This document shows positions 37,601 through 46,774 of a DNA stretch of 64,000 bases, in pieces. Numbering within the stretch: the stretch's first letter is position 1; each line of letters opens with the position of its first letter. The notes below the pieces were generated by a model, which did no database searches, was not told the origin of the DNA, and was given only the letters and a program-made list of their open reading frames with translations. The DNA comes from Rapidithrix thailandica (lineage in GTDB: Bacteria; Bacteroidota; Bacteroidia; Cytophagales; Flammeovirgaceae): assembly GCF_039710355.1 (NCBI RefSeq), contig NZ_JBDKWZ010000006.1:310001-374000 (forward strand), read 5' to 3'. A program made the translations under genes and the position numbers.

Positions 37601-38645
37601 CTGTAAAGGAATAGTCATTACCTGTATGGCTGGCTGTAAATTTGATATCCGGCCCAATCACCTGCACATAGTTTGTTCGCGTTTTCTGATCGGTACATCC
37701 GTTGGAATCCGTTACTTTTAGTTTTACAGTGTAAATGCCAGGCTTCTCGTAGACATGTGTTGGGTTTTGCTTGGTAGAAGTGTTCCCATCCCCAAAGTCC
37801 CAAAGCCAATCGGTAAGGGTTGCTCCTGTTGAAGTTGAAGAGGCATCTGTAAAAGTTGTTGTTAAAGGACCACAACCAAACAATGTACTTCCTGTAAAAT
37901 CAGCTGTTGAGAAGCTTACTTTTACGGTACCATAACTTACCGAGGAGAGGTTGACCATGGTATCTTTGATAGTAAGCTTAATTTGGAACTCCCCGGCAGA
38001 TGTATAAGTATGAATTGGATTTTGTGCCGTTGAAGTACTCCCATCTCCAAACTCCCATTTCCAGGTATCCGGCAATACAGATTGATCGGTAAAAAAGACT
38101 GTATGAGGTGTGTTACATCCGGTGCTTGGATTCAGTTGGAATTTTGCTATTAATGGCCTGAACTGTAATTCGAAAGTCCCATCATGACCAGCCTCCGTAT
38201 CCACCACCAGCTTATAATCTCCAATGGGCAAGTCATTCACCCCTAAGACATTGACCCCACCCACCGGGCTGGTAGTTGATTGACCAAGTAAATTACTATG
38301 CTCATTATATAAATAAATTGTACCGGCAGGTAAGGTATAGCCACTAAGGTTGAGGTCTATCCTTAGGCTCATTTCCGTACCGGTGGAAAAGGAATAATGA
38401 ACATCATTACCGGCCTGGGCGGAGGAGTTATTCCCACTACTGGTATTGTCTCCCACCTGCTTTGTAAAAGCATGATTATTAGAAATGGTACCTATATTAA
38501 TAAGGTTTTGCGCATTTGCTACCCTAAGACTTGCAAAACAAAGGCAAATTATAATTGCTACATGAAAGCCGAGTGGCAGGATCAATATTTTTTTGATAAA
38601 ACTCTTCTTGTTAGTGCTTTCGAAGTATTGGAAAAAAATGTTCAT
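34638..38645 (-). CDS. T9SS-exported PKD / propeller / Ig protein, array copy 4
   Basis: A product of about 1335 residues. The start at 38645 places a signal peptide (ending LRVANAQ) directly at the N-terminus; in-frame ATGs at 38744 and 38813 lie in the conserved untranslated leader. The order is a jelly-roll-like domain, three PKD domains (WKWEFGDGSTSTAQNP, WLWDFGDGNTSTKQNP, WKWNFGDGSTSNTQNP) and five ~52-residue propeller-like repeats (PFDVSTATYAGDSQRFS, FSHDGTKMFVL). Then come a cadherin-like domain, two Big-type domains (SITSTATSPTNTFHVTITF; ITSGATSPTDGAFTATFTF), two HYR-like domains, an Ig-like domain and a CHU_C sorting domain ending GIIRLAR. It shares only its leader region and C-terminal ~180 residues with the other copies, so it looks like a domain-swapped member of the array. 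Confidence 0.85.
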   Translation of the reverse strand: MNIFFQYFESTNKKSFIKKILILPLGFHVAIIICLCFASLRVANAQNLINIGTISNNHAFTKQVGDNTSSGNNSSAQAGNDVHYSFSTGTEMSLRIDLNLSGYTLPAGTIYLYNEHSNLLGQSTTSPVGGVNVLGVNDLPIGDYKLVVDTEAGHDGTFELQFRPLIAKFQLNPSTGCNTPHTVFFTDQSVLPDTWKWEFGDGSTSTAQNPIHTYTSAGEFQIKLTIKDTMVNLSSVSYGTVKVSFSTADFTGSTLFGCGPLTTTFTDASSTSTGATLTDWLWDFGDGNTSTKQNPTHVYEKPGIYTVKLKVTDSNGCTDQKTRTNYVQVIGPDIKFTASHTGNDYSFTDATASGAPLTSWKWNFGDGSTSNTQNPTHTYTTEGVYEVSLTVTDLDGCSRTLTKTNFINTIPGAYDISNAIFAGDEDCFSIGNENHFANSLSFNHDGTKMFVLGGVGKDIKEYLLSIPFDVSTAVYAGDDEKFSVAAQEKNPVSFLFNTDGSKMFVLGHDGRDVKEYQLSTPFDVSTATYAGDSQRFSLAAQVSSPHSLAFSHDGTKMFVLERNKQDIYEYSLSTAFDVSTAIYAGDSQRFSVSAQETSPTSLAFNHDGTKMFAVGTSGDDINEYSLSTPFDVSTATYAGDLERFSVVAQERHPKSLVFNVDGTKMFVVGTMGNEIIEYSLVAPVVTGAVTNQTINDKASINPFAAITVQDPNGDNVSATITLDDNAKGILTGAGLTGTGPYVLAITDATSLQASLRALVFNPTDNRVALGDTETCTFTLEVSDGGRSDIDNRTTVITSPVAPAVSITSTATSPTNTFHVTITFNEAVTGFEIGDISINNGTASDFNAVSPSVYTATITPTTDGQVTVDIAAGVARDAGGADNTAASPFSIHADMTSPTVTITSGATSPTDGAFTATFTFSEDVTGFAISDLTVGNGTASDFTATSASVYTALITPASDGTVTVDVPANVAQDAATNGNTAAPRFSMDYDGSVTQVLCQNITVSLDANGMATIEASQIDHGSSDNYGIASMALDKTSFDCSKIGSNQVTLTVTDVNGNTGSCTAMVTVEDVTPPTVLVKDITVQLNTNGQATITVDDMDNGSSDNCGIASRTLDISSFEIPKTPSTPVTLTVTDLSGNKALGTATVTFLKVPQTILFSPLPDKKVGANPVTLQATGGESGLPVSFSIETQPTSGVASLTGNTIIIEGVGTVTVTARQEGNDIFSEAQRVTQTFEITANELFLPTLFSPNGDQMNDRFILRGGGNVASISFRIFDREGKEVFHSDNWEELSRSGWDGTSEGKKQPQGTYIWTLKGQFTNGTPLSIANKDSGIIRLAR

Positions 38646-38771
38646 GTCTATGTCCTCAAGTTTCAAAACCAGTATTAATACTTCATGGAGTATCCTTGCA
38701 GCTACAACCCAATTCCATGAAGCTTTTACGAGTATATTTTTCATGCGAAAAACGTATGAAAAGAACAATTT

Positions 38772-38802
38772 TTCCAATTGCTGTCGCAGACAACCGTATT
38801 TG
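38772..38802. promoter_or_regulatory. Conserved upstream element, array copy 4
   Basis: Contains the same GTTGTCTGCGACAGCAATTGG core (minus strand) as the other array genes, upstream of copy 4. Confidence 0.4.
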
Positions 38803-38827
38803 GCCGTGAACAACCGATGCCACCATG

Positions 38828-41444
38828 CTTTACCTGGCTAAGCGGATGACGCCTGAATTTTTGTTGGCGACCCTTAAGCTACACTTGAGCCAGGTTCTGT
38901 CTCAATAGAAAGGTCACCGGTAAACCTGATCCACCTCCGCTGGCTTCCAGTTGAAAGGCATTCTGGGAGATGGTTTTGTCCGGGATCTCCGTAAAAATAA
39001 TTTCCTGGGGCGCTTTATCAATGGTCAAAGTAGCCGTCAATGTGACCGAAGGGCCCCGGGAGTATCCCGTTGCCAGCATAGCGCTGACCGTGTAGCTCCC
39101 GGCATTCGTCTGTTCATTGTTCTGATAAGTAGGCGGGGTACCGCGACTTCACAATACCCCATCACTTCCGGTAAGGTGGCGACATCCGGTACAGGCCCGC
39201 CGTATCCCTGATCTCAATGGTTTGCTCAGCACTGGTGTTGCTCCCATCACTCACTGTGACTGTCAGGGTGTAGACAGGGGCCGTCACAAAGTCCAGTCCG
39301 TTGATATCCTTCAAAGTTAATTCCCCGGTAGTGGGGTCAATGGCGAAGGCATCGCCCCGGTTCCCACTGAGGATGGTCCAGTTGGAAAAGGAAGTCCCTG
39401 CATCCGTATCCGTGGCCAGCACCGTTCCGATCACAGTACCATTATCAATGCCATTGCCCAAGGTAAACACCTGTCCCGGAGAAATTACCGGCAGGTGGTC
39501 GTCATTGCTTATGGTTCCGGTTCCTGTGCCGTTTGTAATCACTACATTGGAACCGGTAGGATTGCTCAGGGTAAGAAGTACTGTCTCATCAGCCTCCACC
39601 ATTTCATCCCCCAAAATTACAATATCTACCGTTTTGCCGGTTTCCCCTTTGGCAAAGCTCAGAGTACCGGAGATAATTGTGTAATCACTCCCTGCCGTAG
39701 CCGAATCGTCTACACTGGCATACTGTACCGTTGCTCCTCCGTCAGGAGCTGGGTGGGGCAAAGAGACCGTAAACCTTAAATTGCCGGTTCCACTGTTGCC
39801 TTCCGTAACCGCAGGATTATCCACCGACACTTCAATATCCAAAAGTGTGAGGGAAAGGGTCACCACCGAATCACAACCCGCCTGGTTGGTCAGGGTATGG
39901 GTGGCCGTATTATTGGAAGAAGTATAGGTATTGCCGTCTATCCACTGATAACTGCCATAGGCCGTGACCACATCCGTACTATAGCTGGAGTCACACTGAC
40001 TCAATTTTTGCACAAAAATATCTTCACTTCCATTGGAAGTCAGGTTACTGCTCCCGGGGCCGGGGTCAAAGTCTACCGTTCCTTCAAAATACCCTGTCGT
40101 ATAGATATTTCCCTCCGGGTCTACCGCGATAGAACTGCCTTTGTCATCACGACTCCCTCCCATGGATTTGGCCCAGACAAAATTACCTTCCACGTCCAAT
40201 TTCTGTACAAAAATATCCGAATCTCCATTGGAAGTAAAATCTACCGCTTCACCCAAAAAACCCGTAGTAGTATAGACATCTCCCTTTTCATTAAAAGACC
40301 CCGTAGTATACACATTCCCCTCCGGATCCACTGCAATGGACTCTCCATAATCATTACCTCTTCCTCCTATGGACCGGGCCCAGACAAAATTACCTTCCCC
40401 GTCCAATTTCTGCACAAAAATATCCCAACCTCCATTGGCAGTCAGGTGATTACTCCCGGGGCCGGGGTCAAAGTCTACCGTTCCATAAAAATACCCCGTA
40501 GTATACACATTTCCCTCCGCATCCACTGCGATGGAAAAGCCATTATCATCACTACTTCTCCCCATGGATTTGGCCCAGACAAAATTACCTTCCACGTCCA
40601 GCTTCTGTACGAAGATATCCGAATCTCCAATGGCAGTCAGATTACTAGTACCAGGGCCGGGGTCAAAGTCTACCGTTTCATAAAAAGATCCCGTAGTATA
40701 CACATTCCCCTCCGCATCCACCGCAATGGACTCTCCAAAATCATTACCTACTTCCCCCATGGATTTGGCCCAGACAAAATTACCTTCCCCGTCCAGTTTC
40801 TGCACGAAGATGTCATTGCTTCCATTGGAAGTCAGGTGACTAGCACCCGGGCCGGGGTCAAAGTCTACCGTTTCATAAAAAGATCCCGTAGTATACACAT
40901 TCCCCTCCGCATCCACCGCGATGGACTCTCCATAATCATTACCTACTCCCCCCATGGATTTGGCCCAGACAAAATTACCTTCCCCGTCCAGCTTCTGCAC
41001 GAAGATGTCATAAAGGCCAATGGCAGTCAGATTACTAGTACCAGGGCCGGGATCAAAGTCTACTGTTTCACGAAAATACCCTGTAGTATAGACATTTCCC
41101 TCCGGATCCACCGCGATGGAATAGCCATGATCATAACTACTTCCCCCCATGGATTTGGCCCAGACAAAATTACCTTCCCCGTCCAGCTTCTGTACGAAGA
41201 TATCCGAATCTCCAATGGCAGTCAGATTACTACTCCCAGGGCCGGGATCAAAGTCCACCGTTCCTGAAAAAAAACCTGTAATATACACATTCCCCTCCGC
41301 ATCCACCGCGATGGAATAGCCTTTATTAACACTACTTCCCCCCATCGACCGGGCCCACTGAAAGCTTGGTTCCTGGGCTATCAAGGGTGTGCTGTACAAA
41401 CCTAAAGTAAGGCCAAATAAAATAACCCTAACGATTCCTTTCAT
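38828..41444 (-). pseudogene. T9SS propeller protein, array copy 5, decayed
   Basis: The 5' part is intact from 41444 to 39162 (760 residues): signal peptide (MKGIVRVILFGLTLGLYSTP...AQ), seven SBBP repeats, Cys-pair domain, one Calx-beta domain and a cadherin-like domain. The sixth repeat has an extra GDVYTTTGFLGEAVDF segment. The frame then breaks near 39165. Compared with the other copies about 170 bp of the HYR/MBG region is missing at about 39128. At about 38880 a second deletion fuses SIETEPGSSVA directly to the last residues of the sorting domain (VANKNSGVIRLAR, out of frame). The sorting domain is therefore lost and a product could not be anchored by T9SS. It may serve only as a sequence donor. 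Confidence 0.75.
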
Positions 41445-41561
41445 CCTTTAAAACTGTTTGTGCCGGTATGGCGATACCTGTTTTCTTTCTGCTTTCACGA
41501 AAAGTAATGCTAATCCATTAGCCTCTTTTTTTCAGGCAAAAAACGTTATAAAACACAGTTT

Positions 41562-41590
41562 ATCCAAGTTTTGCCGTAGACAACCCAAAT
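41562..41590. promoter_or_regulatory. Conserved upstream element, array copy 5 (diverged)
   Basis: ATTTGGGTTGTCTACGGCAAAACTTGG (minus strand, read in two parts) is the most diverged copy of the array element, upstream of copy 5 and 110 bp from the LytTR gene end. Confidence 0.35.
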
Positions 41591-41702
41591 AATGTCCCAA
41601 AGCCGCTCGAGAAAATAAAAGAGGCTAAACCGGGAGCTGGGCTGAACAGGCTACGCAGTCTATTGTAAAAACAGTAAAGACTTCATGCTAAAGCCCTATT
41701 TT

Positions 41703-42452
41703 TTAATCCAGAAAGGGAGCGATACAATTGATAAAGGCCTCTTTATACAACCTGCCAATCGGTACTTTGCAGGCGCCCAGCAGGATCTCATTTTTAGAAA
41801 GATCTATTTGTGAAATTTTTTCTTTATTGATGATAAAAGAACGATGCACCCTTAAAAAGGCATTGTTCGTCAGTTTTTCTTCCAATTTTTGTAAAGGCAT
41901 GCGAGTTTCAATTATTTCTTCTTCGACATTAATTTGACAGACCTTATCTTTCGCCTCTACACAGAGAATATCGCTTATTTTAATTTTAATCAGCCTTCTC
42001 TTCGATTTCACAAAGAGTACCCCTTTCAGAAAGTGGTCTTCCTGCCAGCCTTGGAAAGGCTCCTGATCATGCTGGCTTTTGGAAAATTTATAGATGGCCA
42101 ACTCTATGGCTGCTTGCAAGGTTTCTTTATCGTACGGTTTGATAATATAGGCATAAGGGTCGGTCAACTTGGCTCTTTCAAAGGTTTCCTTATCTCGGTA
42201 GGAAGTAATGAAGATGGCGGGAAGGGCTTTTTTCTTGTTGAGGCGTTCCATCATTTGCACGCCATCAAGACTTCCGGCCAAATGTATGTCCACCAGAAGC
42301 AAATCCGGTTGAGCAGTGGCTATCATATCCAGAGCTTGTTCTGCCTCTTGGGCTATTCCCGCCAAGTCATAGCCCATTTCATCCAAATACATCTCCAGGC
42401 GGTTGGCATGAATAAAATCGTCTTCTACGATCAGTACTTTTACTTTTGACAT
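41703..42452 (-). CDS. LytTR family response regulator
   Basis: A 249-residue two-component regulator. The receiver domain (1-120) has VEDDFIHANRL acidic residues, phosphoacceptor Asp in DLLLVDIHLAG (about 54), Thr/Ser in FITSYRD and Lys in YIIKPYD. The C-terminal LytTR DNA-binding domain (~148-248) shows FVKSKRRLIKIKISDILCVE, NAFLRVHRSFIINKEKI and a final GRLYKEAF. It follows the histidine kinase gene by 15 bp and sits between it and the T9SS array. LytTR regulators often control surface or secreted proteins, so the array genes are plausible targets (inference). Confidence 0.9.
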   Translation of the reverse strand: MSKVKVLIVEDDFIHANRLEMYLDEMGYDLAGIAQEAEQALDMIATAQPDLLLVDIHLAGSLDGVQMMERLNKKKALPAIFITSYRDKETFERAKLTDPYAYIIKPYDKETLQAAIELAIYKFSKSQHDQEPFQGWQEDHFLKGVLFVKSKRRLIKIKISDILCVEAKDKVCQINVEEEIIETRMPLQKLEEKLTNNAFLRVHRSFIINKEKISQIDLSKNEILLGACKVPIGRLYKEAFINCIAPFLD

Positions 42453-42467
42453 TTGAATTCGTTTCGT

Positions 42468-44492
42468 TTAGCTGGCCTTAGCATATTTTGTAGGTAGTGT
42501 AATCGAAAAGACACTTCCTTGATTGGGTTTACTTTTAATTTCAATCGTTCCGCGATTCATCCGGACAAAATCATGGACCAAAATAAGCCCCAAACCCGTT
42601 CCTTTTTCCGCACTGGTACCAAGTGTACTTTTAGCACCGTCAAAGGTAAAAAGCCGCTTAAGTTTCTCTTCTTCTATTCCCATACCATTGTCTACTACAT
42701 CTATTCGTACTCCTTCAGGCTTCTTTTCAGCAAACAAACGCACAGTCCCTCCACTAGGCGTAAACTTAATACTATTATTGATCAGGTTTCTAAAAATAGT
42801 GCTTAAGGTTTCTTTATCGGCATGTACATGCACTTCTTTGGAGATCGTTGCTTCCAGGTGAATATCTTTGGCAGCTGCCATATCTTTAAAATATTGCAGG
42901 CTTTCATCTACTAACGATTTGAGGGCCAATCGCTGAGGCTGATAAGGCATGGCCCCTTCCTGGCTTAAGGCCCACTTTAATAAATTATCGAGGAGTGTAT
43001 TTACTTTCTGAGCAGAGTCTTCTATTTGTAATGCAATTTTATGCAGGTTGGCAATATTCCCTTTTTTAATATTATAATTCAACAACCCGGAGATGCCTTG
43101 TAGAGCCGTAACCGGTCCCCGCAGGTCATGGGCAATAATGCTGAAAAATCTGTTCTTAGTCGCATTCAGTTGGGCCAATTCTTCTTTTTGAGCCACTAGC
43201 AATTGGTTGGTTTTCTGCTTTTGCCGATAGGCCTGAAACAATAAGCCGGATAAAATTATTAATAATAATGAACCGATAATGAAAAAAGTAACCAGTTTGT
43301 TTTTTTGGGCTATCGTAGCGGTTTGCTGCTCTGTCCGCAACTTTAACAATGTATTTTCAGCTTCTTTTTTAGCGGTTTGGTATTTAGTTTCAATATCGGA
43401 AATAATGACTTCCTTGGTTTTAGTAAATACGGAATCTTTTAAGGAGGTGTACTGCTTATGGTATAAAAGTGCCTGTTCATATTGCCCAAAGGTTTGATAA
43501 ATATTGGAAAGTGTCCGATAAATATTGGACTCCATATTTTGGTCACCGGCTTCCTTGGCAAGGTTCAGGCTTATTTGGGCCAGTCCGGCAGCCTGTTTAA
43601 AATCCTTTAACTTCAAATAAACCTTTGCCAGCCTCTCGGTGGTGTGCGCTACTCCCTTTTGATTATTGAATTGCTCTTTGATTTCCAATGATTTTTCTAA
43701 ATACAGAATGGCTAATGGAAGATCGCCCTGCTCATCGTAAAGTTCCCCCAGGTTATTGTAGCTGATAGATAAGCCATAGTCATCTCCCGTTTCTTTGTCA
43801 ATGGCGATTACCTGCATCCTGTAGTCCAAGGCTTTTTCAAAATCTCCTTTTTTCCGGTAAATGATTTCAATATTACTCAGTGCATCCGAAATGTACGACT
43901 TATTTTGAATTTCTTGACTTTTCTCAAGCGACTGAAAATAATACTCCAAGGCTTTATCATACTTCTTTTGATGCCGGTACACCTCCCCGATCGTATTGAG
44001 GGTGCTGGTTGACTTTGTCCCTCCCAAGGAATCTTTCAATGCCAAAGCCTTGAATAGATAATTTAATGCGGTGGGGTAATCCGCTTTGGCTGAATAAACA
44101 AACCCGAGATTATGGAGTATGCTGGCTTCACTTTCCCGGTCTTTCGTGGCCGAAAATATAGCTCTGGCTTTTTCATAGAAACCCAAGGCTGTTTCATGCC
44201 GGCCCAAATGCGCATATACAGAACCTAAATCCTGATAAGAAGATCCTAATTGACTTTGATTGCCTATTTCCATAGCGTACGAAACGGCCTGTTCTCCGAA
44301 AATGACAGCTTCCGCAAAATTAACAGAGCCGTTATAAAAACATAAATCCCTCAGGACCATCACTTTCTTCTCCCCGGAAACACTAGGTAAAATAGTTTTA
44401 AGACTGTCAATGGTCGCCTGGTTTTGCCCCAGGCCGGAAGTGGTAAAATATAAAAAGCCAATCAGGAAAAGTAGATGTTTTTTCATAAGCAT
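42468..44492 (-). CDS. TPR-containing sensor histidine kinase
   Basis: A 674-residue membrane kinase. A signal peptide (FTTSGLGQ cut near 22) is followed by about seven tetratricopeptide repeats (~35-360, for example SSYQDLGSVYAHLGRHETAL). Then come a coiled coil (~365-395), one membrane helix (LVTFFIIGSLLLIILSGLLF) and a second coiled stretch. The HisKA domain has the phosphoacceptor His in FSIIAHDLRGPV, and the HATPase domain has FRNLINNSIKFTPSGG, VVDNGMGIEEEKL and GTGLGLILV. The periplasmic TPR sensor probably binds a peptide or protein ligand. Partner: the LytTR regulator at 41703-42452. A signalling pair of this kind is common in Bacteroidota. Confidence 0.9.
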   Translation of the reverse strand: MLMKKHLLFLIGFLYFTTSGLGQNQATIDSLKTILPSVSGEKKVMVLRDLCFYNGSVNFAEAVIFGEQAVSYAMEIGNQSQLGSSYQDLGSVYAHLGRHETALGFYEKARAIFSATKDRESEASILHNLGFVYSAKADYPTALNYLFKALALKDSLGGTKSTSTLNTIGEVYRHQKKYDKALEYYFQSLEKSQEIQNKSYISDALSNIEIIYRKKGDFEKALDYRMQVIAIDKETGDDYGLSISYNNLGELYDEQGDLPLAILYLEKSLEIKEQFNNQKGVAHTTERLAKVYLKLKDFKQAAGLAQISLNLAKEAGDQNMESNIYRTLSNIYQTFGQYEQALLYHKQYTSLKDSVFTKTKEVIISDIETKYQTAKKEAENTLLKLRTEQQTATIAQKNKLVTFFIIGSLLLIILSGLLFQAYRQKQKTNQLLVAQKEELAQLNATKNRFFSIIAHDLRGPVTALQGISGLLNYNIKKGNIANLHKIALQIEDSAQKVNTLLDNLLKWALSQEGAMPYQPQRLALKSLVDESLQYFKDMAAAKDIHLEATISKEVHVHADKETLSTIFRNLINNSIKFTPSGGTVRLFAEKKPEGVRIDVVDNGMGIEEEKLKRLFTFDGAKSTLGTSAEKGTGLGLILVHDFVRMNRGTIEIKSKPNQGSVFSITLPTKYAKAS

Positions 44493-44554
44493 TTCAGAAA
44501 CTTGATAAAGTTCTCAGATAGGGTTGGGTCGCTAATCATTGGTTTTCATACCAT

Positions 44555-44715
44555 GAAGTGGTTTAAACGTATAGTTTTTGACCGAAAATAGAATCAAAAT
44601 CGGCTCATCAACGCACTTTTTGAAGAGAATAGCCAAAGCTATTGTTGAAAAAAGTAACACAGAGGAGGCCTTTTTGAAACATTTTTCAGCAAAAAGTAAA
44701 AGTTTAATTCACTTC
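44555..44715. repeat. Repeat B, copy 3 (inverted)
   Basis: The reverse complement of copies 1 and 2, with ends GAAGTGGTTTAAAC / GTTTAATTCACTTC (one base apart from a perfect inverted repeat). It is located 60 bp upstream of the histidine kinase start. Confidence 0.75.
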
Positions 44716-45101
44716 CATAATTAGTTGTATAAAAGCAAGCTGTTAAAGTAGGAAAATTATCCCGGAAGGCGTAAAAATCTGTCAGTAATTTACCACTAAA
44801 ACAGTATTTCAGTGCTTATCATCGCTCCAAAAGAGCGTACTACCAGGCAAAAAAACGTTTTGGGACTATCACTGTCTCTCCCCAAAGTAGTATTAAGAAT
44901 GGGAAAATCTTTTCTTTTGCCGAAGAAAGGGGCGGTGTTTCGTTGGACCTAAAAAACGGGATATTTTCACTTCTAACACCAGCGATTGGTCTCTAAGTAC
45001 CGGGGGAGTGTTGCCTCCCCTTACTTTTTTATCATTTCCACCAAACAATGTAATAATAACGGCAGGCTATTTAGGCTAAAAACAAGTTGATGAAAATACA
45101 A
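44716..45101. other. Gene-poor stretch with terminator-like hairpin
   Basis: No intact gene. A plus-strand piece near 44905-44990 reads KIFSFAEERGGVSLDLKNGI and stops, perhaps the end of a lost gene. GGGGAG at 45004-45009 pairs with CTCCCC at about 45016-45021 and is followed by TTACTTTTTT, a plausible terminator for that lost transcript. Confidence 0.4.
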
Positions 45102-45144
45102 AAAAGCCGGGCTAATATGATTGGGAAATATTAGCCCGGCTTTT
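45102..45144 (-). terminator. Intrinsic terminator after the PepSY gene
   Basis: The 17-bp perfect stem AAAAGCCGGGCTAATAT / ATATTAGCCCGGCTTTT with a 9-base loop lies 7 bp after the PepSY gene stop. On the minus strand the stem is followed by TTG after a T-rich arm. Confidence 0.9.
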
Positions 45145-45151
45145 ATACTTA

Positions 45152-46774
45152 CTAAGCGACCTTGGCTTTTCGGCTCATGGCACGGGGGGCGGCTTTCCTT
45201 TTTTCGTCTCTTTTCAAGGTAATAGCAATGGAGAAAGTAAGAAGAGAACCGATTAACCAGAATATATCAATCAATAAGATATCATTGTATCCTCTGGAGT
45301 AGGTGACCCAAATCCAGTTGCCTGAGATAATACCGTTCGCTACAGGTACCAGAACACCCAATACAGCGCCAATGATCAGGCTGTATTTGTTGGTAAAAAA
45401 ATTGTCACGTTTGGCCGTAAACAGAACAATAAAAAATAGCCAGGCATAGAAAAAGATTTGATAGATGGATGTCATCCGGGAAGCATCAAACTCATGTACA
45501 AATAGTTTGACAGCCAAAAACGTAAAGGCAGTGGCAGGAAACATACTCAAACAAATCGCCAGATAAACCCATCCGAGCCATCTGTTAAATTTCCGTTTTC
45601 TCTCTTCTACATTTTTTTTATCCCTGGCCACTAGCCAAATCAAAACCCCGGATAGAATCACAAAGCAAGAAGCAATTCCTAAAATGAAATATACCACTCT
45701 TAAGCCGGTTCCTCCGAAATCCCCGAAATGCAGTCTGTACAACACTCCAGTCGCTCCGTCTATATAAGAAGTATTTTCAAAGGGATTTTTTTCATGGATT
45801 ATCTCCCCACTCTTGCCATTAAACACTAATTCCCCCTCTCCAATAAAGTCACGGGAATATTCGGGATGCCCTTCCACGGCTACGTGCATATTGGCATCTC
45901 CATAATTGTAGATCTTAACAGACTTTATGTAAAAGTCGGACCAATACGATTGCGTTGTTTCAACAAAGCGATTGAAATCTACCTCTCCCTCCAGTTTAGC
46001 CATTGCCATCGGAAATTCTTTATTACCGAGCCCCAAGTCGTCATACATTTTTTGGGTATCCCCTTCGTACAAAAAGGACAGAACAGGGGGAGACATTACT
46101 GTTGTGCTAATAATAAGGAATACGCCCGTTACGGCATATACGAATTGATAGGGAAGCCCTAAAATGCCCAGGGCGGTATGGGCATCGGTCCAAATGTTTT
46201 TCCAACTTGCTTTCGGCCTAAAAACATAAAAACTAGAAATGATTTTTTTCCAATGTACGATCACCCCTGTAATGACCGCAAAGAGAAAAAAGAAAGAGAC
46301 AATTCCTGCAATCAAATACCCGGACCTCCCATATAAATTGAGCTGTGCTAAAAAATGTAAGCGGTACAAAAATTCGCCTATGGAGTAGTTACTGGCATAA
46401 GTATACGTTTTAAAGTCATCGATATTCATGTAATAGTAGCTTCCCCTTTTTCTACCCTTTTGCTCGCCTGTGGTAGCTTTTGGAGCGGATAGGTTCACGG
46501 CTATTCTTTGGCCTTCCAGGTACTTTGAAAAAGTAATATCTCTACCATATAGATCCTGCCCTTGTTGGAGGGTATCAAGCATTGCATTGAGGTCCAAATC
46601 CGGCAAGTTACTTTCCAATACAGGTTCATTTCTCTCCCAGCTAATTATTTCGTCTCGAAAGAAAGAAAAAGAGCCGGCAAAAAATATCACATAAAGTACT
46701 GCGCTGATCACAATCCCACTGATGGTATGAGTGTGGAATAATATATTGAAAACTCTGTTGCTCATCTTCATCAT
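45152..46774 (-). CDS. PepSY-associated membrane protein, putative ferric reductase
   Basis: 540 residues if translation begins at 46774 (MMKMSNRVFNILFHTHTISG), overlapping the upstream stop in ATGA. The longer frame to 46954 lies inside another gene and is rejected. The first helix follows FHTHTISGIVISAVLYVIFF with paired His residues typical of PepSY_TM heme-binding helices. A periplasmic PepSY-like region and four more helices follow (GYLIAGIVSFFFLFAVITGV; LGIASCFVILSGVLIWLVA; several near the end). XusC-like PepSY proteins are thought to reduce siderophore-bound iron at the inner membrane. It is last in the operon with DUF4198 and two small membrane proteins. Confidence 0.85.
   Translation of the reverse strand: MMKMSNRVFNILFHTHTISGIVISAVLYVIFFAGSFSFFRDEIISWERNEPVLESNLPDLDLNAMLDTLQQGQDLYGRDITFSKYLEGQRIAVNLSAPKATTGEQKGRKRGSYYYMNIDDFKTYTYASNYSIGEFLYRLHFLAQLNLYGRSGYLIAGIVSFFFLFAVITGVIVHWKKIISSFYVFRPKASWKNIWTDAHTALGILGLPYQFVYAVTGVFLIISTTVMSPPVLSFLYEGDTQKMYDDLGLGNKEFPMAMAKLEGEVDFNRFVETTQSYWSDFYIKSVKIYNYGDANMHVAVEGHPEYSRDFIGEGELVFNGKSGEIIHEKNPFENTSYIDGATGVLYRLHFGDFGGTGLRVVYFILGIASCFVILSGVLIWLVARDKKNVEERKRKFNRWLGWVYLAICLSMFPATAFTFLAVKLFVHEFDASRMTSIYQIFFYAWLFFIVLFTAKRDNFFTNKYSLIIGAVLGVLVPVANGIISGNWIWVTYSRGYNDILLIDIFWLIGSLLTFSIAITLKRDEKRKAAPRAMSRKAKVA

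Noticed and set aside
23717..41444. Regularly spaced repeats that could suggest a CRISPR array
   Set aside because: The ~195-bp period is the coding repeat of propeller blades. No 20-40-bp direct repeats with unique spacers are present.
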